Assembly (NCBI GenBank): GCA_024709425.1
Contig: JANJWS010000067.1
Span: forward strand, 1 to 64,000
Source: Thiobacillus sp.
GTDB taxonomy: Bacteria; Pseudomonadota; Gammaproteobacteria; Burkholderiales; Thiobacillaceae
Reading direction: 5' to 3'
Length of the DNA stretch: 64,000 nt
Shown here: positions 1 to 8,420 of the stretch, piece after piece
Layout: each line of letters starts with the position of its first letter
How positions within the stretch are numbered: position 1 is the stretch's first letter
Translations under genes and position numbers: made by a program
The notes under the pieces: generated by a model
Told to the model about the DNA's origin: nothing
Databases searched by the model: none
What the model saw: the letters and a program-made list of their open reading frames with translations, nothing else

Positions 1-446
1 CCGCCGAGCTGATTGACCGACTGCGGCAGCAGCCCCAGGTGGGCGCATACGGGAATGCCGCGCCGGGTGAGAAAGTCGACCGTGTCCAGCATCACCGCGC
101 CACCCTCAAGCTTGACCATGTGCGCGCCCGCGGCCATCAGGCGGGCGGCGGCGGCAAACGCGCGCTCGGGCGAAGGCTGGTAGCTGCCGAACGGCAGGTC
201 GGCAACGATGAAGGCGCGCGCGCTGCCGGCGGCGACGCAGCGCGTGTGGTAGGTCATTTCTGCCAGCTTTACGGGCAGTGTCGAGGCGTGGCCCTGCACC
301 ACCATGCCGAGCGAGTCGCCGACCAGCAGCACGTCGACGCCGGCGGCGTCGAGCGTGCGCGCGAAGCTGGCGTCGTAGCAGGTGAGTACGGCGATTTTTT
401 CGCCTTGCGTGCGCAGGGTGCGAAGGGTCGACAGGGTGACGCGCAT
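1..446 (-). CDS. panB: 3-methyl-2-oxobutanoate hydroxymethyltransferase (partial, N-terminal part)
   Basis: PanB transfers a hydroxymethyl group from methylene-tetrahydrofolate to 2-oxoisovalerate, the first step of pantothenate synthesis in the cytoplasm. The gene runs off the left edge, so only about 148 N-terminal residues are visible. The translation shows the family pattern: LTCYDASFA near the start, [12 protein letters not shown], then HMVKLEGG and [20 protein letters not shown] at the edge. The ATG at 446 overlaps the stop of the upstream kinase gene by one base (TGATG), so it should be translationally coupled as the last visible gene of the pcnB-folK-kinase-panB operon. Confidence 0.93.
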   Translation of the reverse strand, partial: MRVTLSTLRTLRTQGEKIAVLTCYDASFARTLDAAGVDVLLVGDSLGMVVQGHASTLPVKLAEMTYHTRCVAAGSARAFIVADLPFGSYQPSPERAFAAAARLMAAGAHMVKLEGGAVMLDTVDFLTRRGIPVCAHLGLLPQSVNQLG

Positions 447-1087
447 CAGGCCGCCCGGCTGAAGAATTCGCGTGGCCCGCGCATCTTGCCGATGCGTTCG
501 ACCAGCAGCTCGAAGTCCGCCTCGCTCTGCGCGAAGTTGAGGTTCGCGGTGTTGACGATCAGGAGCGGCGCGGATTCGTAACGGTGGAAAAAAGTGCTGT
601 AGCTGTTGACCAGGCGTTGCAGGTAGTTCGCGTCCATGCCGCGCTCATAGTCGATGCCGCGGCGATTGACCCGTGCCTGCAGCGTTTCCACGGGCGCCTG
701 CAGATAGATGACGAGGTCGGGGGTGGGCGCCTGCGGCGCGAGATCGACATAGACTTTCTGGTACAGCTCGAACTCGTCGTCTTCCAGGTTGAGCCGCGCA
801 AAGAGCATGTCCTTGTCGATGAGGAAATCCGACACCGTGCCGACACGGAACAGGTCGCCCTGCGCCAGGTCGCGCAACTGGCGGGTGCGGTCGAACAGGA
901 AATGCAGTTGCGTCGGCAGGGCGTAGCGCCGCGGCTCCTGATAGAAGCGTGGCAGGAAGGGATTGTCGCCCGCGTTTTCCAGCAGGGTGTCGGCACCCAG
1001 GCGCTCCGCCAGCTTGCGGGTGAGGCTGGTCTTGCCCGCGCCGATCGGGCCTTCGACGACGATGTAGCGGTAACGGGCGAGGCTCAT
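446..1087 (-). CDS. deoxynucleoside kinase (dAK/dCK/dGK-like)
   Basis: A 213-residue P-loop kinase of the deoxynucleoside kinase family, which phosphorylates deoxynucleosides for nucleotide salvage. The P-loop GPIGAGKTS is at residues 13-21. Further typical segments are [17 protein letters not shown] and a LID-like segment with several arginines ([15 protein letters not shown]). The substrate cannot be told from sequence. The gene overlaps folK upstream (ATGA) and panB downstream (TGATG). Kinases of this type are often found next to folK and panB in betaproteobacteria, which supports the call. Confidence 0.85.
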   Translation of the reverse strand: MSLARYRYIVVEGPIGAGKTSLTRKLAERLGADTLLENAGDNPFLPRFYQEPRRYALPTQLHFLFDRTRQLRDLAQGDLFRVGTVSDFLIDKDMLFARLNLEDDEFELYQKVYVDLAPQAPTPDLVIYLQAPVETLQARVNRRGIDYERGMDANYLQRLVNSYSTFFHRYESAPLLIVNTANLNFAQSEADFELLVERIGKMRGPREFFSRAA

Positions 1088-1587
1088 GCGTTGACGGCGG
1101 CGGGAACGGCAAGCGGTGTCACGCTCTGCCCGGCGCAGGCACCGAGCCAGTCGGCTGCGCGGCCGCGGCCGGGAATTACCGTGGCGGGGGCGATCTCCAG
1201 GAGCGGGCGCAGTACGAAGGCGCGCTCGTGCATGCGCGGATGCGGCAGCGTGAGCCCGTCTTCGTGGAAGTGCGCGGTGCCGTACAGCAGGAGGTCGAGG
1301 TCGAGCGTGCGCGGCGCATTGCGAAAACTGCGCTCGCGTCCATGGCGGTGTTCGATGTCGAGCAGCGCGGCGAGCAGCGCGCGCGGTGCGAGGCCCGTTT
1401 CCACCTGCGCCACGGCGTTGATGAAGTCGGGCTGGTCGACGTAGCCGACCGGCGCCGAGGCGTACAGGCGTGAGCGCGCGACGAGGCGGGTGGCGGGCAG
1501 GCGGTCGAGTTCGGCCAGCGCGTACTCCACCTGTTCGACCGGGTCGTTGAGGTTGGCGCCGAGCCCGATGGTGGCAAGGATCTTCAT
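1084..1587 (-). CDS. folK: 2-amino-4-hydroxy-6-hydroxymethyldihydropteridine pyrophosphokinase
   Basis: HPPK transfers pyrophosphate from ATP to the pterin in folate biosynthesis. The ATG at 1587 gives 167 residues, the usual size, beginning MKILATIGLGANLNDP. The family signature RTLDLDLLLYG is present, followed by LPHPRMHERAFVLRPL. A longer reading frame extends upstream but lies inside pcnB and has no homology, so the internal ATG is preferred. The start overlaps the pcnB stop and the end overlaps the kinase start, both as ATGA. Confidence 0.95.
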   Translation of the reverse strand: MKILATIGLGANLNDPVEQVEYALAELDRLPATRLVARSRLYASAPVGYVDQPDFINAVAQVETGLAPRALLAALLDIEHRHGRERSFRNAPRTLDLDLLLYGTAHFHEDGLTLPHPRMHERAFVLRPLLEIAPATVIPGRGRAADWLGACAGQSVTPLAVPAAVNA

Positions 1588-2942
1588 GCAGGCTGCGCTT
1601 CGGTGGCGGACTCGCCGGCCTTCCTGCGTTTGCGGCGACGGCGCGGCTTGGGCGCGCTGTCGGCGATCAGCATCGCCGCGCGCTCGTCCTCGTCGACCTC
1701 CTGGAAGCGTGTCCACCAGTCACCAAGCTCGGCCGGCACCTCGCCCGCTTCGGCGCGCAGCAGCATGAAGTCGTAGGCGGCACGGAAGCGCGGGTGCTCC
1801 AGCAGGCGGAACGGGCGCTGCCCGCCGCGCTGCTCGAAGCGCGGCTGCAGTGCCCAGATCTCCTTCATCATGCCGTCGTAACGGCGCGGGATGGCAAGCT
1901 GGCCGCGCTGTTCGTCGAGCACGTCGTCCATCGCCAGAAACAGGGCAGGCTGCGGCTTTTCGCCGGCGGCTTCGAGCTTGTGCCAGCGCTGCAGCACCTG
2001 CGGCCATAGCAGCGCGCCGAACAGGAAGGCGGGCGAGGCCGGTTTGTCCTGCGCGATGCGTGTATCGGTGGTCTTCAGCGCGGCGGTGATGAAGCGCTCG
2101 CCGGTAGGGTCGTCGAGAATGGTGTCGAGCAGCGGCAGCATGCCGTGATGCAGGCCTTCGGCACGCAGCTGGTGCACGCCGCGCAGCGCATGGCCGGACA
2201 AGAGCAGCTTGAGCGCCTCGTCGAAGATGCGCGCGCGCGGGATGTTGGCCAGCAGCGGCGCCAGCGTGGCGACCGGCTTGCGGGTCGCCTCGTCGATGTG
2301 GAAGTCGAGTTTGGCCGCGAAGCGCGCGGCGCGGAGCATGCGCACCGGGTCTTCGCGGAAGCGCGTCTCAGGGTCGCCGATCATGCGCAGCACGCGCTTC
2401 TTGCAGTCGGCCACGCCGCCGAAATAGTCGTGCACTTCCTCGCGTGCGGGGTCGTAGTACAGTGCGTTGATGGTGAAGTCACGGCGTGCGGCGTCGTCTT
2501 CCATGCTGCCGAACACGTTGTCGGACAGCAGACGCCCGTGCTCGTCGGTCGGCCGTTCGTCCTCCTCCTCCGCCTCCTTCTGGCCGTTGGCGCGGAAGGT
2601 GGTGACCTCGATGGTGACGCGGCCGCACATCACGTGCACGATCTGGAAGCGGCGGCCGATGATGCGCGAACGGCGGAACAGCTTGCGTACCTGTTCCGGC
2701 GTGGCGTCGGTGGCGACGTCGAAATCCTTCGGCGTCTGGCCGAGCAGCAGGTCGCGCACCGCGCCGCCCACGACGTAGCCCTTGAAACCGGCCTGTGCCA
2801 GGGTCTCGCAGGTTTTCAGTGCGCAATCGTCGAGCTGGTCGCGGCGGATGCCGTGCGCGGACAAGGGCAGAATCTGTGCGCCGGATTGGGGGACGCGCGA
2901 TTTCTTGCGGCCGAATACTTTATCGATGATGCGACGAATCAT
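1584..2942 (-). CDS. pcnB: poly(A) polymerase I
   Basis: PcnB adds 3' poly(A) tails to RNAs and so promotes their decay. The 452-residue protein has the class II nucleotidyltransferase head: YVVGGAVRDLLLG, then DFDVATDATPEQV with the catalytic aspartates, then RRDFTINALYYDP and the ATRKP/RIFDEALKLL region. The C-terminus is lysine- and arginine-rich (residues around 430-445), as is usual for RNA-binding tails in this family. The start at 2942 (MIRRIIDKVFGRKK) matches family N-termini; the longer upstream reading is antisense to the ABC gene. A TATAAT lies 38 bases upstream, so this gene probably leads the operon. Confidence 0.93.
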   Translation of the reverse strand: MIRRIIDKVFGRKKSRVPQSGAQILPLSAHGIRRDQLDDCALKTCETLAQAGFKGYVVGGAVRDLLLGQTPKDFDVATDATPEQVRKLFRRSRIIGRRFQIVHVMCGRVTIEVTTFRANGQKEAEEEDERPTDEHGRLLSDNVFGSMEDDAARRDFTINALYYDPAREEVHDYFGGVADCKKRVLRMIGDPETRFREDPVRMLRAARFAAKLDFHIDEATRKPVATLAPLLANIPRARIFDEALKLLLSGHALRGVHQLRAEGLHHGMLPLLDTILDDPTGERFITAALKTTDTRIAQDKPASPAFLFGALLWPQVLQRWHKLEAAGEKPQPALFLAMDDVLDEQRGQLAIPRRYDGMMKEIWALQPRFEQRGGQRPFRLLEHPRFRAAYDFMLLRAEAGEVPAELGDWWTRFQEVDEDERAAMLIADSAPKPRRRRKRRKAGESATEAQPA

Positions 2943-2979
2943 GAGGTGCGCGAGGGCAGGTGGTGCAGGACAAAGCGCA

Positions 2980-2985
2980 ATTATA
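2980..2985 (-). promoter_or_regulatory. putative -10 box for the pcnB operon
   Basis: A perfect TATAAT on the minus strand lies 38 bases before the pcnB ATG, in the short gap between pcnB and the ABC ATPase gene. I see no strong TTGACA at the right distance, so this is a candidate only. Confidence 0.45.
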
Positions 2986-2995
2986 CAGACTGGAT

Positions 2996-3832
2996 TCAGC
3001 GGCCTTGCCGCCACAGCGGCGCCGTGCCGGGGCCGTAAAGTGCCTCGAGCGAATCGGGGGTGAGCAGTTCGGCGGGCGTGCCCAGTTGCCAGCGCCCGTC
3101 GCCGTGGAGGAAGAGCAGGCGGTCGCAATGGCAGGCTGCCCAGTTGGGGTCGTGCAGCGTCAGCACCACGCTCTTGCCGGCATGCGCCTCGGCACGCGCC
3201 CACGCCAGCAACCGGGCTTGGTGTGCGGGATCAAGATGGGTCAGCGGCTCGTCGAGCAGCGCGATGCGCGCCTGCTGCATTGCCAGTTGCGCCAGCCGCG
3301 CACGCTGGCGCTCGCCGCCCGAGAGCATGGCGAGCGGGCGGTCGGCCAGATCGGTGAGTTCCCAGGTTGCGAGGTGCGGTGCGAGGTCAGGGTGAAACAT
3401 CGCGAAGCGATTCCGCGTCCCCCTCGCCCGCTTGTGGGAGAGAGCAGGGGAGAGGGAAGCGGGCATGGCGGATTTCTTGGTCGGGGATGGCAATGCGCCA
3501 TGCCCGTTAGGGGAACTGTCGAAGGGGTAATGCCCCAGCGCAACGAAGTCGGCCACGCTGCCGAAGAATCCGCCGTCGTCGGCCTGTGGCAGCAGGGCGA
3601 TATGCTGCGCGCGGGTGAGCGGCGGCAGATCGGTGACCGCCTGGCCGTCGAGCGTGACCTGGCCCTGCGAAGGCTGCGCGAGACCGGCCAGCACGGCGAG
3701 CAGCGTCGATTTGCCGGCGCCGTTGGCGCCAAGGATGCCGAGGATTTCGCCGGGTTCGAGGGGGAAGTCGAGTGAGTCGATCAAGGCCCGGGGGCCGGCA
3801 TGCAGGGTGAGTTGTCGAATGTTCAGGTGCAT
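2996..3832 (-). CDS. ABC transporter ATP-binding protein, BtuD/FecE type, with an in-frame repeat insertion
   Basis: ATPase subunit of a metal-chelate or cobalamin class importer. Walker A is GANGAGKST at residues 35-43, the signature LSGGERQR starts near 170, and Walker B is IALLDEP at 190-196. The switch histidine is in LTLHDPN. Residues 108-147 have no counterpart in the family and are encoded by a 119-bp dispersed repeat (3392-3510) read in frame; without it the protein would be about 238 residues. The insertion falls in the helical subdomain between VALGHYP and the signature motif. The cognate permease gene is 3 kb upstream, beyond an unrelated secreted protein gene. No periplasmic binding protein is visible. 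The substrate cannot be decided. Confidence 0.85.
   Translation of the reverse strand: MHLNIRQLTLHAGPRALIDSLDFPLEPGEILGILGANGAGKSTLLAVLAGLAQPSQGQVTLDGQAVTDLPPLTRAQHIALLPQADDGGFFGSVADFVALGHYPFDSSPNGHGALPSPTKKSAMPASLSPALSHKRARGTRNRFAMFHPDLAPHLATWELTDLADRPLAMLSGGERQRARLAQLAMQQARIALLDEPLTHLDPAHQARLLAWARAEAHAGKSVVLTLHDPNWAACHCDRLLFLHGDGRWQLGTPAELLTPDSLEALYGPGTAPLWRQGR
3392..3510. repeat. dispersed 119-bp palindromic repeat, copy 1 (inside the ABC ATPase gene)
   Basis: This stretch matches 40800-40918 over its whole length in the same orientation, with about 85 percent identity by eye and no gaps. Both copies begin GTGAAACATCGC, end GCCATGCCCGTTAG, and contain two hairpins: one around CGCCCGCTTGTGGGAG and one pairing GGGCATGGC with GCCATGCCC. 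This copy is read through in frame by the ABC gene. Confidence 0.85.
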
Positions 3833-3942
3833 GGCCGGGCTGGGTCTGGGAATAAGGCACACGGCGCCGATGCCGGGGGCCGCTATGGAATCTCGGGTCG
3901 GCGAAATTGTGACAGGAGAACGGCACGGGAAGAAGCGGTATG

Positions 3943-4321
3943 AACCTAAAAACCGCAGTTGACCGCTCTCAACCCTCGCGAACGCCGCATGAGTGCTGAC
4001 TTTTCTGCCGCCGATCGCCCTCACCTGTTGGGTGAGACCGCTACGCACCCGCTGGCACGCCTGCTCACGCCCCCGCCTTTGGCGCGCCTCCTTGCAGGGG
4101 CGCCCTGGAGCGTGGGACGAGGGGCCCCGCTCTGCGGGGATCGGCCAGCGGAGGGGATGCCCGCGACCGCGGCCCCGGGCGCTCGCATCCCGCTTCGCGG
4201 TCGCATCCCCAGAGGGGCCCCTGCTCCGCGCTACGCGGTCGCCGGCCTGCGGCGTCGTTGCTTCGCGGCAGGCACGCGATCAGACGCACCATCGGGCGCG
4301 TCCAACTGCGGTTTCTAGGTT
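3943..4321. mobile_element. 379-bp element bounded by 19-bp terminal inverted repeats (MITE-like)
   Basis: The left end AACCTAAAAACCGCAGTTG (3943-3961) and the right end CAACTGCGGTTTCTAGGTT (4303-4321) are inverted copies with one mismatch. The interior is very GC-rich and self-complementary (GGGGCCCC-type arms around 4121 and 4213). It has no recognisable transposase. A 119-codon open frame spans the element but has low-complexity composition and ends inside the right repeat, so I do not call it a gene. No target duplication is evident. The right end abuts the terminator of the next gene. With that terminator the element accounts for most of the 570-bp gap 3833-4402. Confidence 0.6.
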
Positions 4322-4356
4322 AAAAAAGCCCCGCGTTCCGATGGAAGCGGGGCTTT
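4322..4356 (-). terminator. rho-independent terminator after the secreted protein gene
   Basis: On the minus strand AAAGCCCCGC pairs with GCGGGGCTTT around a 12-base loop, followed by six T residues. It lies about 45 bases after the stop of the 4403-6445 gene. Confidence 0.85.
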
Positions 4357-4402
4357 ATCCCGGGCTCAGCAGTCTGCAATGGCAAACCCGCAGTTCGGAG
4401 CC

Positions 4403-6445
4403 TTATTTCTTGGGTTTGCCAGGCTTGACGTTGACCTGGGTGATTGCTCCGGCTTCATCCACCAGTTCGTCATTGACGGTTGCGCTGGCTACCCATTCCA
4501 CGGTCTCGGCGACGGCCGGATCGGCCAGCTTCGCCGTCCAATTGAAGCTGAATTTCACCGACTTGCCCGCGTTCAGATTCGTGAAGCTGGCGGTGAACGC
4601 GCTGCCGTCCGAACCTGTGAGAAGCACGGAGCCGCTCGCGGATTCCGCTGCCAGCTTGTCGTTTGCGACGGTAAGCGACAGCTTGTTGAACGATCCGTCG
4701 AACACTGACTTGGGTACTGACAAATCGGTGATCGACACGTCCGAAAGTACCGGGGCAGGCTTGCCTTGAGCAGTCGTGCTGGAGGTTTTTTCCACCGCCG
4801 CGGATGCGTCAAAGTACGCCATCGTGACCACGGTCCCCGCCGTGACGTTGCTGTATGAATCGGGCAGCGTGGCCGCGAACACGCCGCGGTTGGCGCCCTG
4901 TTCGACCAGGGTCAAGGTGTGGCTCAGCCCGCTGCTGGACGAAATGGACACGGTGACTTCCTCGGCGACCGCCGGATCCTGGTTCAGGTCCGCATCGCCG
5001 ACGCGGGCGGTCAGCAGGCTGCCGATTGTAAACGTGGTCTCAGGCTGCAACAGTACCGAGGCGTCTGAGCTCGTGTACAGCAACAACGGGTCGGGCTGGT
5101 AGCCGACGTAGGCAGGTGCCGGAATACCGGAATCGTCCGCCGTCGGTGTCCCACGGATGGTGAAGGTGTTGTTCGCGCTCGCCGGGAAGCTGCTGACATC
5201 GCCAATCTTCACTACATAGTTGAGGCCGACGTTGACGAGGTCGTCGATCAGGTCGGATGTGTAGGAGAGGTTGGCGCCCATGGCCTCGATCTCGGATGCC
5301 GTGATCGCAGCGAAGTTGTCCGCCGCTCCGCGCATCCAGCCGAGATTGCCTATCGCCGGATTGTAGCCATACCAGGCGAGCAGTTCGGCGTCGGTCTCCG
5401 GATTGCCGTCGTCGTCGAAGAAGACGCCGTAGGGCAGCATGTTGTTGGGCAGCCAGGTGCCGAACTGGTATGCGGCGGCGCCGGCACCGGCGGGCACGTC
5501 GGCGTAGTTGCTTGGCAATGGCGTCGAGGCGGTGAGTGTATCGGTCAGCGCTTGTGTTCCTGTCACGTACTGATCGATGTAGAAGCCGGCGCGGATGTTC
5601 GGATCGAAGAAGCCGACCTCCCCGGTGTGCTTGTCCAGTGGGCCGAACAGGCCGGCCGAGAAGGTCGCGAGCTGGGTGGCGCTCCACAAATCCGAGGGCA
5701 CCGAGATGTTCAGGTTGGCAAGATCGACGCCTGCATCTGCGACGCTGACAAAGGAGGCACCGACGCCGAAGCCGACTTCGATCTTGAAGCCCTTCAGGCG
5801 ACCATCGGTCCAGTTGTTGATCTTCTGGAACACCTGGTAATCACGCGTGCCCATTTCGGGTTCGACGTTGAACACCATGTCGATACTTTCAGAGCCGACA
5901 CCATCCACCGCGGACGGCAGCATCGCGACCTTGTAGCGCTTGTGCGTCTGGAAGGGGCTGCTGCAGATCACCTGTTGCGGGTCTGTCGAGTCGAGGTAGT
6001 GATCCGGGAGATAGGACGTCGACATGATGCAGTTGGCGGGCTTGCCATTTTTCACATTCGGGTCGTCATTCACGATCTTGACGCCGGAGGGCTCGCCAAT
6101 CGGCCAGTCCTTGGCCAGAACGATGCCCATGAGCGTGCTCGCGTCGTCGAACAAACGACCTTCGTAAGTGAAATCGGAGTCGGCAGCGAAATTGTAAGCG
6201 CCGGTTGCCGGGTCGAACCAGTTGTCGCTGCTGCCGATGGTGCCCTGGGTGCCGCTCAGCACCACTTCCACGTTCGACAGATTCCAGCCGCCGGATCCCT
6301 GAGCCCCGCTTGCCGCGGGTACCGAGGTGATCTTTCCGGCCTGCGCGGATAGCGCCAGTCCGGTTAGGGCGATGGCCAGGGCGGTTCTGGCAAGCCGTGG
6401 GTGGCCGACCTCTGTCAGACTGCTTTTCTGCATGGTGTGAATCAT
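4403..6445 (-). CDS. large secreted beta-rich protein, choice-of-anchor F-like
   Basis: A 680-residue exported protein of unknown function. The ATG at 6445 follows AGGAG by a good distance and gives a Sec signal peptide ending LALSAQA-GK near residue 37. The mature protein is rich in Ser, Thr, Asp and Gly with beta-type sequence throughout. GGWNLSNVEVVLSG after the signal and the aromatic middle resemble the group annotated as choice-of-anchor F, though I cannot confirm that. Residues from about 480 look like one or two Ig-like modules (TVSISSSSGLSHTLTLVEQG; KLSLTVANDKLAA). The C-terminus is PGKPKK with no PEP-CTERM or LPXTG anchor. A sigma-54 promoter lies upstream and a strong terminator follows, so it is probably monocistronic. 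It separates the two genes of an importer. Confidence 0.6.
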   Translation of the reverse strand: MIHTMQKSSLTEVGHPRLARTALAIALTGLALSAQAGKITSVPAASGAQGSGGWNLSNVEVVLSGTQGTIGSSDNWFDPATGAYNFAADSDFTYEGRLFDDASTLMGIVLAKDWPIGEPSGVKIVNDDPNVKNGKPANCIMSTSYLPDHYLDSTDPQQVICSSPFQTHKRYKVAMLPSAVDGVGSESIDMVFNVEPEMGTRDYQVFQKINNWTDGRLKGFKIEVGFGVGASFVSVADAGVDLANLNISVPSDLWSATQLATFSAGLFGPLDKHTGEVGFFDPNIRAGFYIDQYVTGTQALTDTLTASTPLPSNYADVPAGAGAAAYQFGTWLPNNMLPYGVFFDDDGNPETDAELLAWYGYNPAIGNLGWMRGAADNFAAITASEIEAMGANLSYTSDLIDDLVNVGLNYVVKIGDVSSFPASANNTFTIRGTPTADDSGIPAPAYVGYQPDPLLLYTSSDASVLLQPETTFTIGSLLTARVGDADLNQDPAVAEEVTVSISSSSGLSHTLTLVEQGANRGVFAATLPDSYSNVTAGTVVTMAYFDASAAVEKTSSTTAQGKPAPVLSDVSITDLSVPKSVFDGSFNKLSLTVANDKLAAESASGSVLLTGSDGSAFTASFTNLNAGKSVKFSFNWTAKLADPAVAETVEWVASATVNDELVDEAGAITQVNVKPGKPKK

Positions 6446-6575
6446 GTTTCTCTCCTGTAACGCTGTTGATGTGTTTGCTTTGTGGGCATGCACCGAAACC
6501 CGTCGCCATCCTGCCGAAGGCGAAACGGAAAACAATCAGCTGGTAGACCTGTTATAGATTTTTGATACAGTTAAA

Positions 6576-6591
6576 AGCAACTTGCGTGCCA
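6576..6591 (-). promoter_or_regulatory. sigma-54 (RpoN) promoter for the secreted protein gene
   Basis: On the minus strand TGGCACGCAAGTTGCT matches the -24/-12 consensus TGGCACG-N4-TTGCW, with GG and GC exactly 10 bases apart. The predicted transcript start is about 120 bases before the ATG at 6445. An enhancer-binding activator would be expected to bind upstream (plus coordinates above 6600), but I cannot name a site. Confidence 0.75.
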
Positions 6592-6819
6592 GATGTGCAG
6601 GTCATTGTTTTTGCAGCCGGAGGCTGGAGAGAGGTCTTCTTTAATAGACGAGGTTGTAAAAAATCCGACAGCACCATTTGATGTACGCATGTGCCGCTCT
6701 GGGCGATTTCGCAGCTCCGCTGGGGGCACCGCAATGGGCCGTAAGGAAGCCCTGTCCAGAGGACCATCGCGGATTGACCTTCGCTGCGCCTCGTCTTGGG
6801 TGGCGCGGCCTGACGGGTG
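6592..6819. other. intergenic region upstream of the sigma-54 promoter
   Basis: Non-coding stretch between the permease stop and the RpoN promoter. It is more AT-rich in its first 80 bases than the flanking genes. It would be the place for an activator binding site. I see no clear inverted repeat, riboswitch or terminator. Confidence 0.4.
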
Positions 6820-7746
6820 TTACGGCCTGCGCAGCAGCCACAGCATCATTGGCACCCCGAGCAGCGCGGTCAGCACCCCCACCGGCAGTTCACGCGGATC
6901 GAGCAAGGTGCGCGCCAGTGCATCGGCCAGTACCAGGAGGCCGCCGCCAGCAATCGCGCACGCGGGCAGCAGGGTTCGATGCCGGGAAAAGCCCAGGCGG
7001 CGGAGCGCGTGCGGCACCATCAGGCCGACGAAGCCGATGCTGCCAGCCTGGGCGACGACGAGCGCGGTGCATGCGCCGGACAGACTGAACAGTGCCCAGC
7101 GCGTGGGGGCGACGGCGACGCCGAGCGAGGCCGCCTTGAGCGGCGACAGTTGCAGTACGTCGAGGCGGCGGGCGAGCGCGGTGGCGATCACGACCGCGGC
7201 GAGCAGCGCCGCGACGAGCCAGGCTGGCTGGCTTGCCCATGCGAGGTCGCCCATGAGGAAAAACAGCATGCCGGGCAGGCGCTCGGTCGGGGCCAGCGCC
7301 AGGACGAGCGTGATGAGCGCGCCAAAGCCGGCGGCGAGCATCACACCGGCGAGCAGGAGGGGCGTGTGGTCGCGCGCCAGCATGCGGCCTCCGATAGCCG
7401 CGGCGAGTGCAAGCGCGCCGAGACTGCCGATGAAGGCAAGGCCCGATACCCACGGCCACGCCAGCCCCATTGCCATGCCGGCGAGCGCGGCGAGTCCCGC
7501 GCCGCCGGAGGCGCCGAGGAGATAGGGTTCGGCGAGCGGATTGCGGAACAGGGTTTGCATCAGCGCGCCGGCCAGGGCGAGGAGGCCGCCGCAGGCGAAC
7601 GCCGCAGCCACGCGCGGCGCGCGCAGTTCGGTGAGGATGTGCAGGGCGAGCTCGTGGTCGGCGGGCAGGGCACCGGCGAAAAGCCCGAGCGCGAGTGCCG
7701 AAGTGGCGGCGAGCGCGACCAGCAGCAGCCGGGTAGCGGAACCCAG
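6820..7746 (-). CDS. ABC transporter permease, BtuC/FecCD family
   Basis: Membrane subunit of the importer served by the ATPase at 2996-3832. The sequence shows family hallmarks: LRAPRVAAAFACGGLLALAGALMQTLFRNPLAEPYLLGASGGAG, then GSIGFVGLMVPHALRR and DPRELPVGVLTALLGVP at the end, with about eight to nine hydrophobic segments. A GTG at 7611 would cut off the first membrane helix (RLLLVALAATSALALGLFAG) and the conserved LR-PR motif. No ATG, GTG or TTG exists further up in frame before the preceding gene. A CTG at 7746, six bases after TAAGG, restores a 308-residue protein. I therefore infer a CTG start. The gene starts eight bases after the PPIase stop. Confidence 0.85.
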   Translation of the reverse strand: MGSATRLLLVALAATSALALGLFAGALPADHELALHILTELRAPRVAAAFACGGLLALAGALMQTLFRNPLAEPYLLGASGGAGLAALAGMAMGLAWPWVSGLAFIGSLGALALAAAIGGRMLARDHTPLLLAGVMLAAGFGALITLVLALAPTERLPGMLFFLMGDLAWASQPAWLVAALLAAVVIATALARRLDVLQLSPLKAASLGVAVAPTRWALFSLSGACTALVVAQAGSIGFVGLMVPHALRRLGFSRHRTLLPACAIAGGGLLVLADALARTLLDPRELPVGVLTALLGVPMMLWLLRRP

Positions 7747-7754
7747 GGCAGACC

Positions 7755-8420
7755 TTACGGTTGTGGGGCGGGCGCCGGTGCCGCTGCGGCGGCGGGCAGC
7801 AGGCTGACGCGTTGCATCACCACCGGTTCGACCGGTACGTCGTCGTGGGGGCCGCGGCGGCCACGCGGTACGGAGACAATGGCGTCGACCACGTCCATGC
7901 CTGCGACCACCTGGCCAAATACCGCGTAGCCCCAGCCTTGCATGCTCTTGCCGCGGTGATCGAGGAATCGGTTGTCGGCGACGTTGATGAAGAACTGCGA
8001 GGTCGCCGAATGCGGGTCGCCGGTGCGCGCCATTGCAAGCGTGCCGCGCAGGTTGCGCAGACCGTTGTCGGCCTCGTTGGGGATCGGTGCACCGTTCGGC
8101 TTTTCGGCCATGTCGGGGGTCATGCCGCCGCCCTGGATCATGAAGCCGGGGATCACGCGGTGGAATACGAGGCCGTCGTAGAAGCCGCCTTTCACGTAGG
8201 TGAGGAAGTTCTCGGTTGAGCGGGGCGCTTGCGCAGGAAAGACCTCCAGCGTGATCGCGCCCTTGCTGGTTTCGATCAGCACGCGCGGATTGGCGGGCTG
8301 GCCCGGTGTCGGGGTCGTGGTCAGGGTTTGCGTGGCGGGCTCGTTTGCGCCGCAGCCGGAGACGGCGAGCATCAGGCCGGCGAGAAAGAGCGCATTCGAG
8401 CGCAAAGACAGACGGGACAT
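7755..8420 (-). CDS. peptidyl-prolyl cis-trans isomerase, cyclophilin type, lipoprotein
   Basis: A 221-residue cyclophilin exported as a lipoprotein. The ATG at 8420 follows GGAG by seven bases; an in-frame ATG six codons upstream lacks a ribosome site. The signal ends in the lipobox AVSG-C23. The cyclophilin core begins at [16 protein letters not shown] and includes [14 protein letters not shown] and the SQFFIN active-site strand. A low-complexity Ala/Pro tail ([12 protein letters not shown]) ends the protein. It probably catalyses proline isomerisation in the cell envelope. The tail end lies eight bases before the permease start. Confidence 0.88.
   Translation of the reverse strand: MSRLSLRSNALFLAGLMLAVSGCGANEPATQTLTTTPTPGQPANPRVLIETSKGAITLEVFPAQAPRSTENFLTYVKGGFYDGLVFHRVIPGFMIQGGGMTPDMAEKPNGAPIPNEADNGLRNLRGTLAMARTGDPHSATSQFFINVADNRFLDHRGKSMQGWGYAVFGQVVAGMDVVDAIVSVPRGRRGPHDDVPVEPVVMQRVSLLPAAAAAPAPAPQP

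Noticed and set aside
1587..1716. 43-codon N-terminal extension of folK
   Set aside because: The added residues are a shadow of the pcnB lysine/arginine tail; the internal ATG gives the family N-terminus.
3959..4318. 119-codon open frame inside the MITE-like element
   Set aside because: Low-complexity Arg/Pro/Ala composition, also open on the other strand, and it ends inside the terminal repeat. GC-rich palindromes keep frames open by chance.
6446..6535. 30-codon extension of the secreted protein
   Set aside because: The ATG at 6445 has AGGAG at good spacing and begins a proper signal peptide; the extension has neither.
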